Origin: Acheta domesticus
Taxonomy: Eukaryota > Arthropoda > Insecta > Orthoptera > Gryllidae
DNA: 64,000 nucleotides
Reading direction: 5' to 3'
Assembly: GCA_031308135.1 (NCBI GenBank)
Contig: JAHLJT010008756.1
Location: 135,548,949-135,612,948 of the forward strand
Shown here: piece after piece, positions 1 to 12,219 of the stretch
How positions within the stretch are numbered: position 1 is the stretch's first letter
Layout of the letters: each line of letters begins with the position of its first letter
Program-made: the position numbers and the translations under genes
The notes under the pieces: generated by a model
What the model was told of the DNA's origin: nothing
The model's database searches: none
Seen by the model: the letters and a program-made list of their open reading frames with translations, nothing else

Positions 1-424
1 AATTAATATTTAAAATCTTTATTTTCTGGACAAAAATGTTTATTGTCAATAAAATAATTACAAATATTCAACTGTAAAATATGACGAACTGAGAGAATGA
101 TACAAATGATAAAAATAATATTATTCAGTTAAAGTTCAGTCGTTTGTGTTCATATATTGAAAATACATACTATTCATCACATCCATCACTATTGTCCTCT
201 ATTTCAGTATTCTGTTTATCGTTGGAAAGAATTCTGTGAGAAGAAATTATCGTCTAAAACTTTCCATGATCTAGATGTGTAAGGTATTGAATAAGATTAT
301 GGTCTTTAATTTTAGCCGGGAGCTTCTCAAGCTGGAATACCTCTCATAGACCTGTTCAAGGTTGGGAGAATTGTTGTGTTTTTCTCCCTAATAATGAGAT
401 TGTTCCATTAACTGCAAAATGTCT
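1..424. other. AT-rich, no feature seen
   Basis: AT-rich sequence without an open frame of note, tRNA-like boxes or terminal repeats that I can recognise. It runs up to the first R1-family repeat. Confidence 0.5.
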
Positions 425-1640
425 GTTTGTCCATCAGGTCCACGCTAGCGCCTGAACCATTCAGCTGATTTTATTTCAAAAGATATTCTGCAATCGATCT
501 GAATGAACTCATGGTTTTAGGAGTTTCAAATGCATATTTGGATTTTTGAGGGTACTTCACACTTAGCCTCAAAAACATTTCCAAAATTTTCTCAAAAAGG
601 CACCAAATTTTTTGATCAAACTTTGTCTTCAGATAGCATAAACAAAGCATAAGTGAATGGTGGTAGTCTCATGTTCATTGAAATTATAGATATTTTGATA
701 ATTAATAAAAGTGCAATTTTTTTAGTGTATTCCTGCAACTACAATATTGAAGATTGATTTTTTCCTTAACGAAATCTGTTCCTTAAAGACGAATCTTTAA
801 ATAAGTTCACGTTCAATTTTTCAAAAATATGAGTAGTTTCCATGTAATATTGCACAAAATACACCCATTTTTCCCCCCTGAAAAAACACTCCATTTTTTA
901 AAGAAATTTTCTACTCATATGTAATAAGGGACGGTAAAAAAATATGGTCGTCCCATTTTCGGCTATTTTCCTGTTTTTTCGAAAATACCAAAAAGTAAAC
1001 ATTTGAAAAATACAAAATTGAAGATAGCGAATTTTACTTTAAACAGTATTGTATATCAAAAATCATATCTTTTTAAAAAAGGTCAAGTACATTTTTTTTA
1101 GAAAACAAGTTGATGTCACTTAATTAGTGCCTGGAATTTATGCTATTTCTACAAAAATCTCAAAAACTGCTCCAATTTTTTTCTTTAAATTTTCTCATAT
1201 GTATTGAGGGATGGTAAAAAATACGCTGCTGGTCTCATTTTCGACTGTTGTTAGATTTTTCGATAGTGCCAAAAGGTGAACATTTGAAAAATGCAAAATT
1301 GGAGATTGCAATTTTTGCTTTAAACAAAGTCTGCTGGAAAATATCTGCTCTTTAAAAAAGGTCATGTACAATTTTTTGAAAAAATTTCTAAAAAAAAAAC
1401 CTCAAAACCCGCATGAAATTTGTTCATTAAAGTTTCTCGTATGTAACAACATGGTAAATGAACTAATGCAATATAATAGCACAGACTTTCTTGCACTAGT
1501 TATCTCTTTAGTGTGGACTAGCTTTTCTTTTAGGCTTTATTCTTTTCCTAGCTGCCGTCATTTGTTGCCCAAAGGACATTTTTTCACATTTTCTCAATTT
1601 TTTAGGCTTCATAATGCTAGAACTGAAACAATGTCTTGAC
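425..1640 (+). repeat. R1-family repeat, diverged copy
   Basis: This copy belongs to a dispersed non-coding family here called R1. It starts with the family's GTCCGTC-like pyrimidine stretch followed by a CGCTAGCGCC-type segment. It carries the recurring box that reads about TTTTCTC-AAAA-GGCTCC-AAATTTTTTC near 587, 1150 and 1390. Its right part (1510-1600) resembles the other family terminus, with a 'GCTGCC..TC..TTGCCCAAAG..CATTTTTT' segment. Edges are approximate and no coding capacity is seen. Confidence 0.6.
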
Positions 1641-1672
1641 TAATATAGATGTGTAAAGCCCATGTTCTACCC

Positions 1673-1735
1673 GGATGGCGGAGGTGGTTAAGACTTGTAT
1701 GGATTCAGCATTTCGGGGGCAAAAGGAATCCAACT
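1673..1735 (+). repeat. tRNA-like sequence (A-box-like), possible SINE head
   Basis: The segment GGATGGCGGAGGTGGTTAAG resembles the 5' half of a type II tRNA (Leu/Ser-like D arm, A box). No convincing T arm follows, so it is not a functional tRNA gene; it may be a SINE head fragment. It is followed directly by an R1-like fragment on the opposite strand (about 1770-1840). Confidence 0.3.
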
Positions 1736-2357
1736 TTAATTTGATAAATGTGTTGTTGCTGAAAAATATTGAGGATTTGAGAAACTTTGTTGAAAATCAT
1801 TTGAAGCATTTCTACCCACAAATACAATCAATGCAAATAAATAAGCCACTCATTTCTATGTGCTTTTCCAATTTGCAATTTTTAACCTTCAACTGTTATT
1901 AGGTTTCGAAAACGTATTTAGTGTCAAAACAACTGTAGACTTTCTGGGCATCTGTATGAACCTATTTATGTAAACAAATGAATCTATCAAATTTAAATAT
2001 TTTATAAATACTAACCCATGGAACCAACTTAATTTTTCTTTTACCGTGGTATGCCAAGAAGTTCCAAATATTATTGCTTCTCGCTACTTGCGAAGGTTCT
2101 TTCCTTGTGACGCTTCTGTGGAGTAGTGGTATGGGTGTTGGCCAGTTAACTCGGAGAGTCTGGGTTTGTGTCTTGGAGCAGAAATAAACTGTTGCTGGTT
2201 GAAAACACTTACGCAAGTTTATGTAGTATAATAAGCGGAGTGGTGCGAGAAAGTGCGTGCTTTTGTAGCACCACCAGTTTGACGTTTTTCTGCGTTTTTT
2301 GTCTTTTTAGACAACTTCCTTATCAAATACGGAGGCTGGTAATCATTCTGTTTTGTA

Positions 2358-3480
2358 TGAATAGGGCCAACCCAACTATTTACTAGTGGTGCTAGAGAAT
2401 GGCACAAACTTTCTCGTACTACTTAGTTTTCTAATTTCTTAGGCATGGGCTAGCTTTACGATCTTCCTCCCATCCTCTTACCAGCTGCCATCTATCGCGG
2501 CCCAAAATACATTTTTTTAAATATATTTTTTCATTTTTGTTTCCTGATGGTAGATTTAAAATATTAGAAAAGAGTAAATCATCGTCCTATATGTAATTTT
2601 TTATTGAAAAATCTGCAACTGTTTTTTAGGAAAAATCGTTTAAACTCTAGTTTAAATGCAAAATTTGAAGCTCTTTTCCTCAGGAATCTTTCGAGTTTTA
2701 GAAAAATTTCATTTGAAGTAAACCCAATAGTGTTTACAAATTGCTGGAAATGTGCATTTTAACAGCGTGAGAGAGATTTAAAAAAAAAACTCATTTGTGT
2801 AATTTTTGAAAAAGTAAATATAAAAAAGAAAATTAATTGTATGTCATCTTAAACGGTGCAATTAGCACTATCTGTTCCAAAAGTTTGAAGAAAAAATTGG
2901 ACCGTTTGGAGAAAATGGCGTTTGAGCGTTTCTGAAAATGCAGAATTTGGACCGCGTTTTCATGGTAAACTTTAGAATTTTTGAGATACTTTATATGACA
3001 TTATTTAAAGCTCATGTACTCATAAATGCAATAATGTGAACAAATCCCCGCTAATGTAAAGATTAACGACTGAGAGGGTAGTAAAATATTCCATTTTTGA
3101 AATATTTGAAAAACAAAGTAATATACCAAAATGGTGTTTAAGTCATCTAATGGAGTCCTTTCAGCAGTATCCCCACCAAAAGTTTGAAGAAAAACTTTGG
3201 AGCCATTTTTGAGTAATCTTGTTTTCATTATTTTCTAAAATTGCTCATATTGCACGCAGTATTGGGCGAAATCTAAAAGTTTCAAAAAACGTACACGTCC
3301 ATATTTCAAATTCCATTTGTAGTAAGAATCTCTATTTTTAATTTTGTAGTTTTAGGAAGACGCCGAAAAAACTCAAACTTTTGAAATTTTCGAAAATTCA
3401 GAGTTAATCATGAAAATTGGGCGTAGGCCACCTTTATAAGTGTATTTTACTTTATTGTTACAAGGAGCTTTTTTTTTAAG
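2358..3480 (-). repeat. R1-family repeat, reverse orientation
   Basis: It begins (on the plus strand) with the R1 terminal segment CTAGTGGTGCTAGAGAATGG and AAACTTTCTCGTAC. It then shows the GCTGCCATCTATCGCGGCCC segment and repeated boxes of the type 'TTTGGA-CC-TTTGAGAAAAT' around 2895 and 3195. It ends near 3480 in the portion that other copies carry before the 'GGACGGACAGACG' segment. There is no coding capacity, and indels and substitutions are many. Confidence 0.65.
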
Positions 3481-3712
3481 AAAGAGGTTGAATGAAATTC
3501 ATTAGTTTTTACACTAGTATAAGACAGTTGTAGATGGAACTTGTGAAAATGTCAAATACAGTGTCTTTTCAAAACATATCCCGTTTGTTTAGTCAAGGAA
3601 ATGTCTCAATTTCCCGTTGTTTGCTTGTTGTTGTTTTTTTACAAGATTTGGTCACCTTAGCTTTAGGTCAACTTGTGTCAGAAAACATTACATAGAGCCA
3701 GGTGCCATACCC

Positions 3713-3850
3713 AGAGGCGTATCTAGGTAATCCGGCGCCAGTGGCAAGCATAGAATCTGCGCCCCCTGACAGATTACTTCAAATTAGGGTTGATGTTATC
3801 CACCAACCCTAGGTGGATGGTAAAAGCCATTTATTCCCTACAAAATTTTA
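3713..3850 (+). repeat. fragment of a hAT-like MITE
   Basis: The motif CAGAGGCGTATCTAGG resembles the ends of animal hAT-type miniature elements (compare CAGTGGCGTAGC at 4186). The partner end was not found, so this is only a fragment. Confidence 0.25.
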
Positions 3851-3879
3851 TTAGTCCAGTCAAATGGTGCTCAAAAAGG

Positions 3880-4130
3880 CCCGATTCAGGAAAAAATTCC
3901 GGATTTTTTTTTTCCAGCTGTTCTGTATGCTTTTGAGGATGCTGAATTCAAATTTGATGTTTGCCACCTCGAAAAAGGTCGGCTTCGCAGAGAAAATTGC
4001 AAAAATAAAAACTATGCGTTCTGACGAAACAATGGTTATTTACATGATTAAAATAGATAAAATTTCCTATAAAATGCACACTTTAACTTTAAATTCGGGA
4101 AAACGATTTAGGCGCTAGTGCGCGCGTAGA
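3880..4130 (+). repeat. R2-family repeat copy
   Basis: This segment shares a run of similarity with the reverse complement of 6755-7010. Shared landmarks in the same order are a 'CTGAATTC-AATTTGATGTTTGCCAC' segment, an 'ACTATGCGTTCT-ACGAAACAA' segment and a 'TTTAGGCGCTAG' segment. It has no coding capacity and no terminal repeats that I could place. Two copies about 2.9 kb apart in opposite orientation mark it as a dispersed element. Confidence 0.5.
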
Positions 4131-4185
4131 GAAAAATGGTTACCTTTTGGGCCTCTGGCCAAAGCAGGGTAATTGCTCTTTTCAG

Positions 4186-4606
4186 CAGTGGCGTAGCTGG
4201 GGGGAGGGGCGTGCCCCGGGTGACAATAAAATTATTTTATAGTTGGAATTGTATAATTTAAATCCTTTCCTTTAAAAAAAATATTTATTAATAGTAAGTT
4301 TTCTTAGGTTTAGTAGTTTGAACATTTTATTGTTGGAATTATATAATTTTTATGGTTTAGTTAAAAATTATTTATATTCAATAAGTATACATTCAAATCA
4401 TAAGCATAGATTATGATTTAATAGCAATTATTGTTAATTACATAGATTTTTTAATGTATTATAAATAACTATGATGTGCAAATATGTTTATTAATTATAT
4501 TATTAATATCTGTGCAGCATTAGATATTTTTATACTTAATTTATGGGGGGGGGGAGTGACACCATTAGCTTTGCCCCAGATGACACCAACTGAAGCTACG
4601 CCGCTG
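4186..4606. mobile_element. hAT-type MITE, 421 bp, 8-bp TSD
   Basis: A miniature inverted-repeat element with ends CAGTGGCGTAGCT and AGCTACGCCGCTG, and further inverted similarity inside (CCCCGGGTGACA near the left end, GCCCCAGATGACACC near the right). It is flanked by CTTTTCAG (4178-4185) and CTTTCCAG (4607-4614), an 8-bp target duplication with one mismatch, as expected for hAT transposons. The interior is AT-rich and non-coding, so it was moved in trans. It landed in or beside a decayed ORF on the minus strand. Confidence 0.75.
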
Positions 4607-4849
4607 CTTTCCAGCCACAACCTATCTCGCGGCGTCACTTCATCATGTTCCTGAAAACAACTACGTAAACAAATGATTGGCATTGTTACACTGATACTCA
4701 GAGAATCAGCAGGGACGTATTTGCTCACGGAGTATCTGTAAATCCTTAAAACACACATCAAAAGATTCACGTGCGTTAACTATTTTGGGATGTGGACGGA
4801 AATTACCTTCAATCACTTTTATCAGTTCTTCAATGATAAATTAGTATTC

Positions 4850-5491
4850 CTCGTCACTGTTTCCAAGAAAACTGACAATAGTGTGCATCGCTGATTCTGC
4901 AACATTTATGTAGGGCCTGAATATGATTTGTGTTCCTGTCGTCTTTGGAGGCTGATGCAGTGCTTTAATGCACATGAAATAAGCACGTGCTTCGGCAGCT
5001 GACAATTCATTTACTGTCTCTTAGCAAAATAATACAGCATGTCCAAAATCATCATTAGGATTACTCGCGAGTCATAAAACAGTTTCACTAACAGCTAATT
5101 TCCTCATTGGGTATACCAGATTTCGCTTGGAGGGAAGCTTTTTGATTTGTTTCTTCGCGAAGTCTCTCGTGGTTCCTCCTCTCCACAAATAAGAAATGAG
5201 TTTCGAAGACAAAGTGAGGTATAGATGAACATAGTTGAGGTGATTCAGCTTGAGCTCTCTGCACATGAGCAGAAAACAAATTTTCGTTTCCGTGTTGTCT
5301 CCTATACTTATTGTGGACTTCGATTTGTGAGTTACATTTAAATGAAAAAACTTGCCGCCTCCCTCTGGCGTCAAAAAATATTCACACCCCCGTACTTTCA
5401 CCACAGAAGTTGTCTGCGTTTCATGTGCCAACGTTTCATCACAAATAGCCCATTCCCTGCAAAGCATTATGCACACGTAATAAAACTGCAA
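4850..5491 (-). pseudogene. decayed protein-coding ORF, family not recognised
   Basis: One minus-strand frame stays coding-like for about 210 codons, interrupted only by stops at 5072-5074 (TGA), 5021-5023 (TAA) and one near 4848. Read through the stops, the frame contains segments such as NELSAAEARAYFMCIKALHQ and 'FRPYINVAESAMHTI', with balanced amino-acid usage unlike random AT-rich DNA. Beyond the third stop the sequence still looks protein-like down to about 4740 ('FDVCFKDLQILREQI'). I do not recognise the family. It could be a transposon-encoded protein or a retrocopy of a host gene; no target duplication or poly-A was identified. The hAT-type MITE just downstream may have trimmed it. 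Confidence 0.45.
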
Positions 5492-5499
5492 ATGTTACA

Positions 5500-6754
5500 G
5501 GTTCATATAACTTTACAATAAGTTCGTGATATGGCAAACTACGAGTATCGTTACAATTGACTGCCGATCTCGCGATATCGCATAAGGCTGAGTTATCGCT
5601 GAAGAGTCAGTCACACGCTAGTGCAAGGTGTAGAATATTTCACGGGCAGTCACGAGCCGGCGCATAAAATACTTCGTGGAATAATATGAAAGTTATAGAT
5701 TTCCAAAATTTGCTGCAAAGATCTGTGCATCACGCGCGAGAATCTGAATTATCTCTATCGCAGTCGTTTTCTTGGGAATTATGCAGTATATCGCTGTCGG
5801 AGATTTCAGAAGTATCAGTTTGCATGGACCGCGTAATGCGGTGGTAACAAAACTATCTTTAGAATTATAGCTGGAGGAGATGAGAAAGCAGAAAAAGAGG
5901 TATTAGGAGATATTTTGTGTACGAAACGGAGGTATCACTTCTCAGTAAATATCATTCTCACCCGGATCAGGTGTCTTTCTCCATTGCGATGTTACATCTG
6001 GTATTAAGAGACAGACTATGCATATCTGTCAATGTAGTCCATCTCTACACTCTCTGTGGTAAAGATTTTAATAAAAGAATACGATTTATCATTGTTTTCT
6101 CCTTAGACAATGACATAATTATCGGCTAATCTCTATCATATATATCTAGTTTCCACGTCAGTAATTACCTAGTAATGCGATAACTATTATTCGTAATTGA
6201 GAAAACAAAAATCACATTTTTAAGAAAACACCATACACCTCAATTGGATATAATCGCTGTTGCCCTGATTCCTTACCCTCGTTTTTTTCCCCTTTAATGA
6301 TAGACTATTTATTTTTTAACCCGACGTTTGCATTTCCAAACATAAAATTATCTAGGCTATATTTTTATTTAATACCTAAAATTTTCTTATTTGGGTCACT
6401 TTTACGTTTACTCATAATTTGGCACATATTGACAAAACATACTGTTGGTACGAGTGTGTGATGAATACCAGAGAGTATGTATGAATACTGTATATTGTAT
6501 TGTACATGAACGGCAGACGTAATCATTTTCTTATAACCCTCTTATTTTGGTTACCTAAGGCTTGGATTTACAGATATTCCGCGCGAGCAAACACGATCTT
6601 ATTGATTCCGTGAATATTGGAATCACTTAATAATCCCAATGATTTGTTCACAATAGTATTTTTCAAGCATGGTAAAGTGAAACTAGAGCGCTGCCGCGTG
6701 ATAGGATGGCTGGAAAGAGCTATTCTCCCAGCTTTGGCCACACGCGAAAAAAGA
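5500..6754. other. no feature seen
   Basis: Mixed-composition sequence with no open frame above about 70 codons that looks coding, no tRNA-like boxes and no obvious terminal repeats. Confidence 0.4.
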
Positions 6755-7010
6755 AACAAATTTTTAGCGCGTTCTAGCGCCTAAATGTTAACTACTTAAA
6801 TATTGTAAATGACAATTGTTTCGATAGAACGCATAGTTTTGAAGATATAAGCGAAAAAAAATTTTTTAAAAAGGGGCGAAATTTTTACGTTTTTTTGGGA
6901 TTTTCTCAGTAAAGCTGACCATTTTTGATGTGGCAAACATCAAATTCGAATTCAGCAGCCCTCAAAAACATAGAACCGTTGAGAAAAAAACTTCCGAAAT
7001 TTTTTCCTGG
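6755..7010 (-). repeat. R2-family repeat, reverse orientation
   Basis: Reverse-complement partner of 3880-4130, with the same landmarks in reverse order: 'CTAGCGCCTAAA', 'AGAACGCATAGTTTTGAA', then GTGGCAAACATCAAATTCGA. It continues into AGCACCACCTCCTAGAGAAG; a similar CCACC...GGTGG hairpin-like segment occurs near 13500-13540. Confidence 0.5.
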
Positions 7011-7139
7011 GTCAGAGCACCACCTCCTAGAGAAGACTATAGAATGTGGTGGTCAGATACCATTTCACTAGACTGTATGATCAGGGCTCAATTTTGTTTA
7101 AGTGACTCTGAATTGTAGATGTCATCAGTATAGTCTTTA

Positions 7140-10100
7140 TTTTGTCTATTTGTCTCTATTTTGTCTTATTTCAAAAGTAGTAAGTGCTTTTAATAATATA
7201 TGCTAGTCTTCAGGTTCTTATTAATGGATTTTATTTACTCTTGAAAAGACTTATAATATCACACTACCAAAAACACCGCAAAATGAATAGTAATAGTATT
7301 TTTCAGCCCTAGATGTAATTCATATTTTTCTGTAATAGAATCTAGCATTCATAAAATAATTGAAAGAACAACATGAAAATAATGACAGGGAGAGAGGGGA
7401 TTAAAGGGAGTTTATTGTAATTGGTTTGTGCACTCCTTAAATTATATTAACACTCAAGGTATGGTTATTATGCATTGAAAAATAGTCCAGAGGAGACTTA
7501 AGGAATATGAAGCCCAAATTGTAAGTGAGCGAGACTCATAACTTGAATTACAAATTTTCAGGGAAATTTAAAAACTGGGGCAAAATTATTTATAGGCAGT
7601 AATATTTTCATGTTAGTGTTGTGGCTTGAATTTCTTGAATTATGAATGGTTCAGTTCTAATAAATCATTTGGTACATATGTCATGTGTTGGACATTATTT
7701 ATATGTAGTAACCAAGCTTCAAACAAATTTAATTTCTACATGACAGTCTTTTCATTGTTTGAACAATTTGGTAAGTTGTGGATTTGTTTTCAAATCAAAT
7801 TAGCAGCAATCATATTAATGAAGATTGTTATAGTTTGCCATTTAAAATCACAATTGCTTGGATTCATATCTAGGTGTGCAATTTTGAAGAAATAAATAGT
7901 TGTTAATGTAGGATTTAATTTCCTCAAAAATGGCTTCAAACGTTTTGCTCAATTAAAGCAAGGTATGCTCATAACAATAGTACAGACTTTATATTCAATA
8001 CAACCTTCAAAATTTCAAAAATTAAAAATGTTAGAAATTTGTTGGGTGCTCTTCTACAGCTACCTGCACTCTAATTGGCCTTATGCTGATAAGATGATAC
8101 GTTTTGGACTAATTATGCTGATTACAATAAAAGAAAAATATCATTTAGTACCTTGAAAGTAAAAGAAAATATCATTTGTAGATTGAACAAAAAAAAAATT
8201 AGAAAACCAAATTTTCTTTTGTTATTCCAAAAAACCACACCACAATCAGAAGTGGCCTAGCATCACTTATGTGGACAGATGAAAAAAGAAAAGATCTCCA
8301 CAAATGCAACGCCTAATAGCGTTGATATTACACATCAATGTCAGATTGATGATTTTGCATCATGATTTCAGTTACCATCAATAATAAAAATTCCAGAATA
8401 TAAAGCTTTATTAGTAAGCTTCATTCTTATGTTTTCCACTGTAATCAGAGAGGTGATGGTAGTAATCACAAAATAAGCAAACTTGATTTCAGTAAGCGCG
8501 ACGTGAGGCTCTCGGCGACGCGCGCCGAGAAGTTGTTAATAGAAAACACAAGAAATTCACCTTGAAGTAAGTTTCATTAGTAAGGCATTGTGGCTCCTGT
8601 CCCTTCACTCAAACTGATGGTGACGTTAACCAAATTTGCTCAGAGAGAAAAAACAGTCCACAGAAGTGCCAGATGGCAAAATCATGCATTTCTTCATTGT
8701 TCCTTCTGTCTACTTGTCTTTTTAATGATTTTCCCTTTATTTTATTATTAAGGTGTTGAATGAGAAGAATACATTATTTGAGCAGATCTAATCTTGTAAT
8801 GGAATTGTTTTAAAAATATATAGAATTTAGAATAGGGTGTGAAAACTTGAAAGGATTTTTCACCTGTGTACAATATTTTTTTTCCCAAAATAAAATTAAT
8901 TTTGATGATTATATTCTTTAAGACTTTATTTGGAATGTATTTGTAATTACTTTAAACTGTGAAAAACACTCCCCCAGTTGTATTTAAAAAGTGAAGGGTA
9001 ATTGGACACTTGATTGATGGCCTATTCTCATGAGAATATTTGCTGATTGTTTTAGAAACAAAGTTATTGAAAATGGTGCATCATGGAAATTCAAATTTTT
9101 GAGACAAATAAGTGTAATAACTCAGATGAACTATTTGCAAATATTTTTAGTCTATTATGACGAGCATAAAAAGATGAATCAAATGATAAACATATTGTCA
9201 TGTGTTAGATACGATTTTTTTGAGTAATTTTTATTTTTTATTTTTTTCCTGACTTGTGTTTAACGGATATTTTGAACGTAACATTTTGCCCATAAGGTTA
9301 CACAACATTTCCCTGCTAATGCACGCTCGGGCAAAGAAAGCTGATCGTAGAATTTAAAGATATGAAACATATTGCAAATCTTCACAAAACTGTTGCAGTT
9401 TTTTCCTGAAGTCTGCTTTGGTAAAAATGCTATCCTTCCGCATTTTTATATTTTTTGCCTTTTTTTATTCAAGGATTGAAATAAGGATATGTCAGAGGTA
9501 TGTTTTGAAATACAATTGTTTGTTACTTCAATTCCATTTAATGGGGTTTCATACCACAGGATATTAATGGGATCCTGAAACAAAACATAATACAACAAAT
9601 AATTAAAATTGTACAAAGAACATTGCACATTTTCAGGAAACAATTTTAATTTTAGTGAGCAAATAATAATACGTTAGGGATAGAAAAATCCAGTAAGATA
9701 AGAATAATTAAATCATTAAAATAAAAATATATTGAATAAAGATAAACACTACATTACTATGCAGTTTATTTGAGCATATTTTCAAGATGTCCAGTATTAC
9801 TTTTTAAAACTGTTTTTGACGTAAAATAAAGTTTTTAAAAACATTTGGTGGCAACAATACAGCAAGACTTCTGGCCCATTCCACTGGGCTTTCGGCGACT
9901 TGACATCATATTCCTGTAATTCTTATATTAGTGGCCAAGTGAGCATTTTGATAAATAAACTTCTTTATGTTCAAAAATTGTTTTCAAATTTATCACCTAT
10001 CTTTTCCCGTTTGTTTGTTTATTTTCATTCAGCACATTTACACAAAAGTGTACACCTTTTTTTTGTAGGTGAAAACAGATCAAGGTGAGACATCGTAGTA

Positions 10101-11270
10101 ATATACTTGTATTAATACATGGATTGTGTGAATGATGTTCTGCATGGAAAGCGTGGGTGTTTCAGGGAAAAAAGACTTTTTTATTTTAAATAACTACTTC
10201 ATGAAGTAAAACATTCAGAAAAATCAGAAACATTATTTGACTTCAAAAAATGTACAAAATATATTTGATATTGAACTTTTTTATTGGCGCTCTTTTTGGT
10301 GTTGTATTAACAATACTGACTAAAGCTCTTTCACGTTTAATAATTTTATAAACAATTACACCTGTACACTACACGCGTTCTGTAAAAACGGTCTCAGATT
10401 ACTTACACATGCCACCCGCAATGAGAAACCATTGTTGACTGCCTTTCGCAACGTTACCTCGTCTTCTCGTAAAATACATTGTACGAAACCATGTAACCTG
10501 AATTCTTCGAGACAAGTGAACCGAAAGATCGCTAACATGAAGCTAATGGATATGTTAATCTATGCTAATGGGGTTTCCTTAAAGATTTGAAACTACTTGT
10601 CTGCGTTGGAAGTGTCTTTGAATTTTCTCGCCATTGTGCCCTACCGCCACCCCAATCAGCGCCCGTGCTGCCCAATCCACCCAACACGACCCCCCTTCCC
10701 CCTCAAGATTTTCGAAACAAAAGAATTGTAACTTACCTAGCTACAAAAACAAAAAGAAGACTTAACTTTTCAGCTACGAGAACTAACAAAAATCTAACTT
10801 ATTCAGCTACCGGCCAGAGAAGAGAGGGATCGGAAAGATTATTTCCGTTGAACGAAGTAAGTCTTACATAGGCCTCCGACACGCGGGTCATTCAAACTTC
10901 CGTGACGTAATGACATTTGCTATTCTGCATCTACAACTTAAAATTAATCGTATTTCCATATTATTCCTTTGATTCTCATTCTTTACTTCACGTTGCGATA
11001 CTCAACCATATTTCTATTTAATATTAATACGTCAACATTAATTTAAAGTTTATATGATAAATTATTATTCATTGAATTTCGCCACAGATATTTCATCGAC
11101 AGTTTGATCGATCTTCGAATTGGTGAGTATATGATTTGATTATATCGGGTACTGTTCTTCATTAGAATAATATATTTCAGTGCAATGTTTGATTAATATT
11201 TTCCTTTGTAACTTCTTATTCATATTCTTTTTAACATATTTGGATTAATTTCTCCTTTACTTACCTTAAA
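7140..11270. other. AT-rich intergenic DNA without recognisable features
   Basis: Long AT-rich stretch. Open frames are short and low in coding character. A short GC-rich hairpin (CTCTCGGCGACGCGCGCCGAGA region, 8510-8532) and a cytosine-rich patch (10630-10710) stand out but have no assignable function. Nothing else is supportable. Confidence 0.45.
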
Positions 11271-12152
11271 TTTTTAGGTCTTTCAATTCAATCAAACCTC
11301 AAATGGAATGTACATATAACAGAATTAAACACTAAATTAAGTTCATTATGCTATGCATTCAGAATTCTTTCAAATTCTGTCAGCCTTCATGCAGCTCGTT
11401 GCGTTTATTTTGCAAATGTGCATTCCCGCCTGAGATATGGCATAATATTCTGGGGAAGCTCATCCTGCAGTATTCAGACCTTCAGATTGCAAAAGAAAAT
11501 TATTCGAATAATGAAAAAATGCCTTCCACGTGATTCCTGCAAGCCTCTTTCATTGAGCTGGGAATCCTACCATTGCCTTGTCTATTTATTTACGAATCTG
11601 TAATATTTGTCAAAAATGACCTACTTAACGGAGGGAACATATTTTCATGCAATATTCATATTTATAATTACAACACAGGCCGTAGAAATCACGTGCATCA
11701 AGTGTCAGTATCTACAGCTCAGTACAAGAAATCAACATACAATACATGTACGTTACTTTACAACGCATTGCCAGATGACATAAAACAATTAAAGTCGGTA
11801 TACAAATTTAAGTTAAAAGAAAAATCTTTTCTGCTGCAAAACTGTTTCTATACAATTAGAGACTATACTGATCGTGAAAAAGAAAAATAATGTAACAAAA
11901 CAAAGATATATAATGAATTAGTTTATGTTTGCATTGTATACATTTAAAAAAATATTTAATACGCCTGTAACAAGTAATGTACTTCAGCTTCCGGGTCAAT
12001 GCAATGACCCCCATCTCGATCAGGTTTTTGTCCAGTTTCGTTTTTTTTTTTTTTAATAAAATTCTGGCCCTCAAGAAAATGTGCGCAGATAAATTTCTTT
12101 CCCCACACGTCATATACAGTTTTTACTGTTTTTTTTTGACTAAATAAATAAA
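11271..12152 (+). mobile_element. 5'-truncated non-LTR LINE (copy 1)
   Basis: This copy begins abruptly at the point matching 46557 of the longer copy and is nearly identical to it for the last ~610 bp of the ORF, ending in the same TAA (11888-11890). The reading frame is broken: one T is missing near 11549 relative to the other copy (CTCTTTCATTG against CTCTTTTCATTG), so two overlapping frames are needed. The 3' UTR ends in TAAATAAATAAATAAAT, a typical LINE simple-repeat tail. About 203 bp of 3' UTR, present at 47318-47520 in the other copy, are missing here, and a 5-bp CAATG duplication is present near 12000. 5' truncation is expected from target-primed reverse transcription. Confidence 0.8.
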
Positions 12153-12171
12153 TAAATACTTTACGATTTCT

Positions 12172-12216
12172 AGCCTGAAGACGGGGGGGGGGGAATGATA
12201 CCCCGAAACGTCGCTT
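12172..12216 (+). ncRNA. hammerhead-ribozyme-like motif
   Basis: The segment contains a hammerhead-type core CUGAAGA (12175-12181), a stem II with a G-run and CCCC arms, then GAAAC (12205-12209) and GUC (12210-12212). AGC before the core can pair with GCU after GUC as a short stem I. Helix III would be the self-complementary ACGU without a loop, as in minimal hammerheads thought to act as dimers. One extra nucleotide sits between CUGAAGA and stem II compared with the canonical core. The G-run (about 11 G) makes stem II register ambiguous. Such motifs are known from Penelope-like elements; activity here is unproven. Confidence 0.35.
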
Positions 12217-12219
12217 TAT

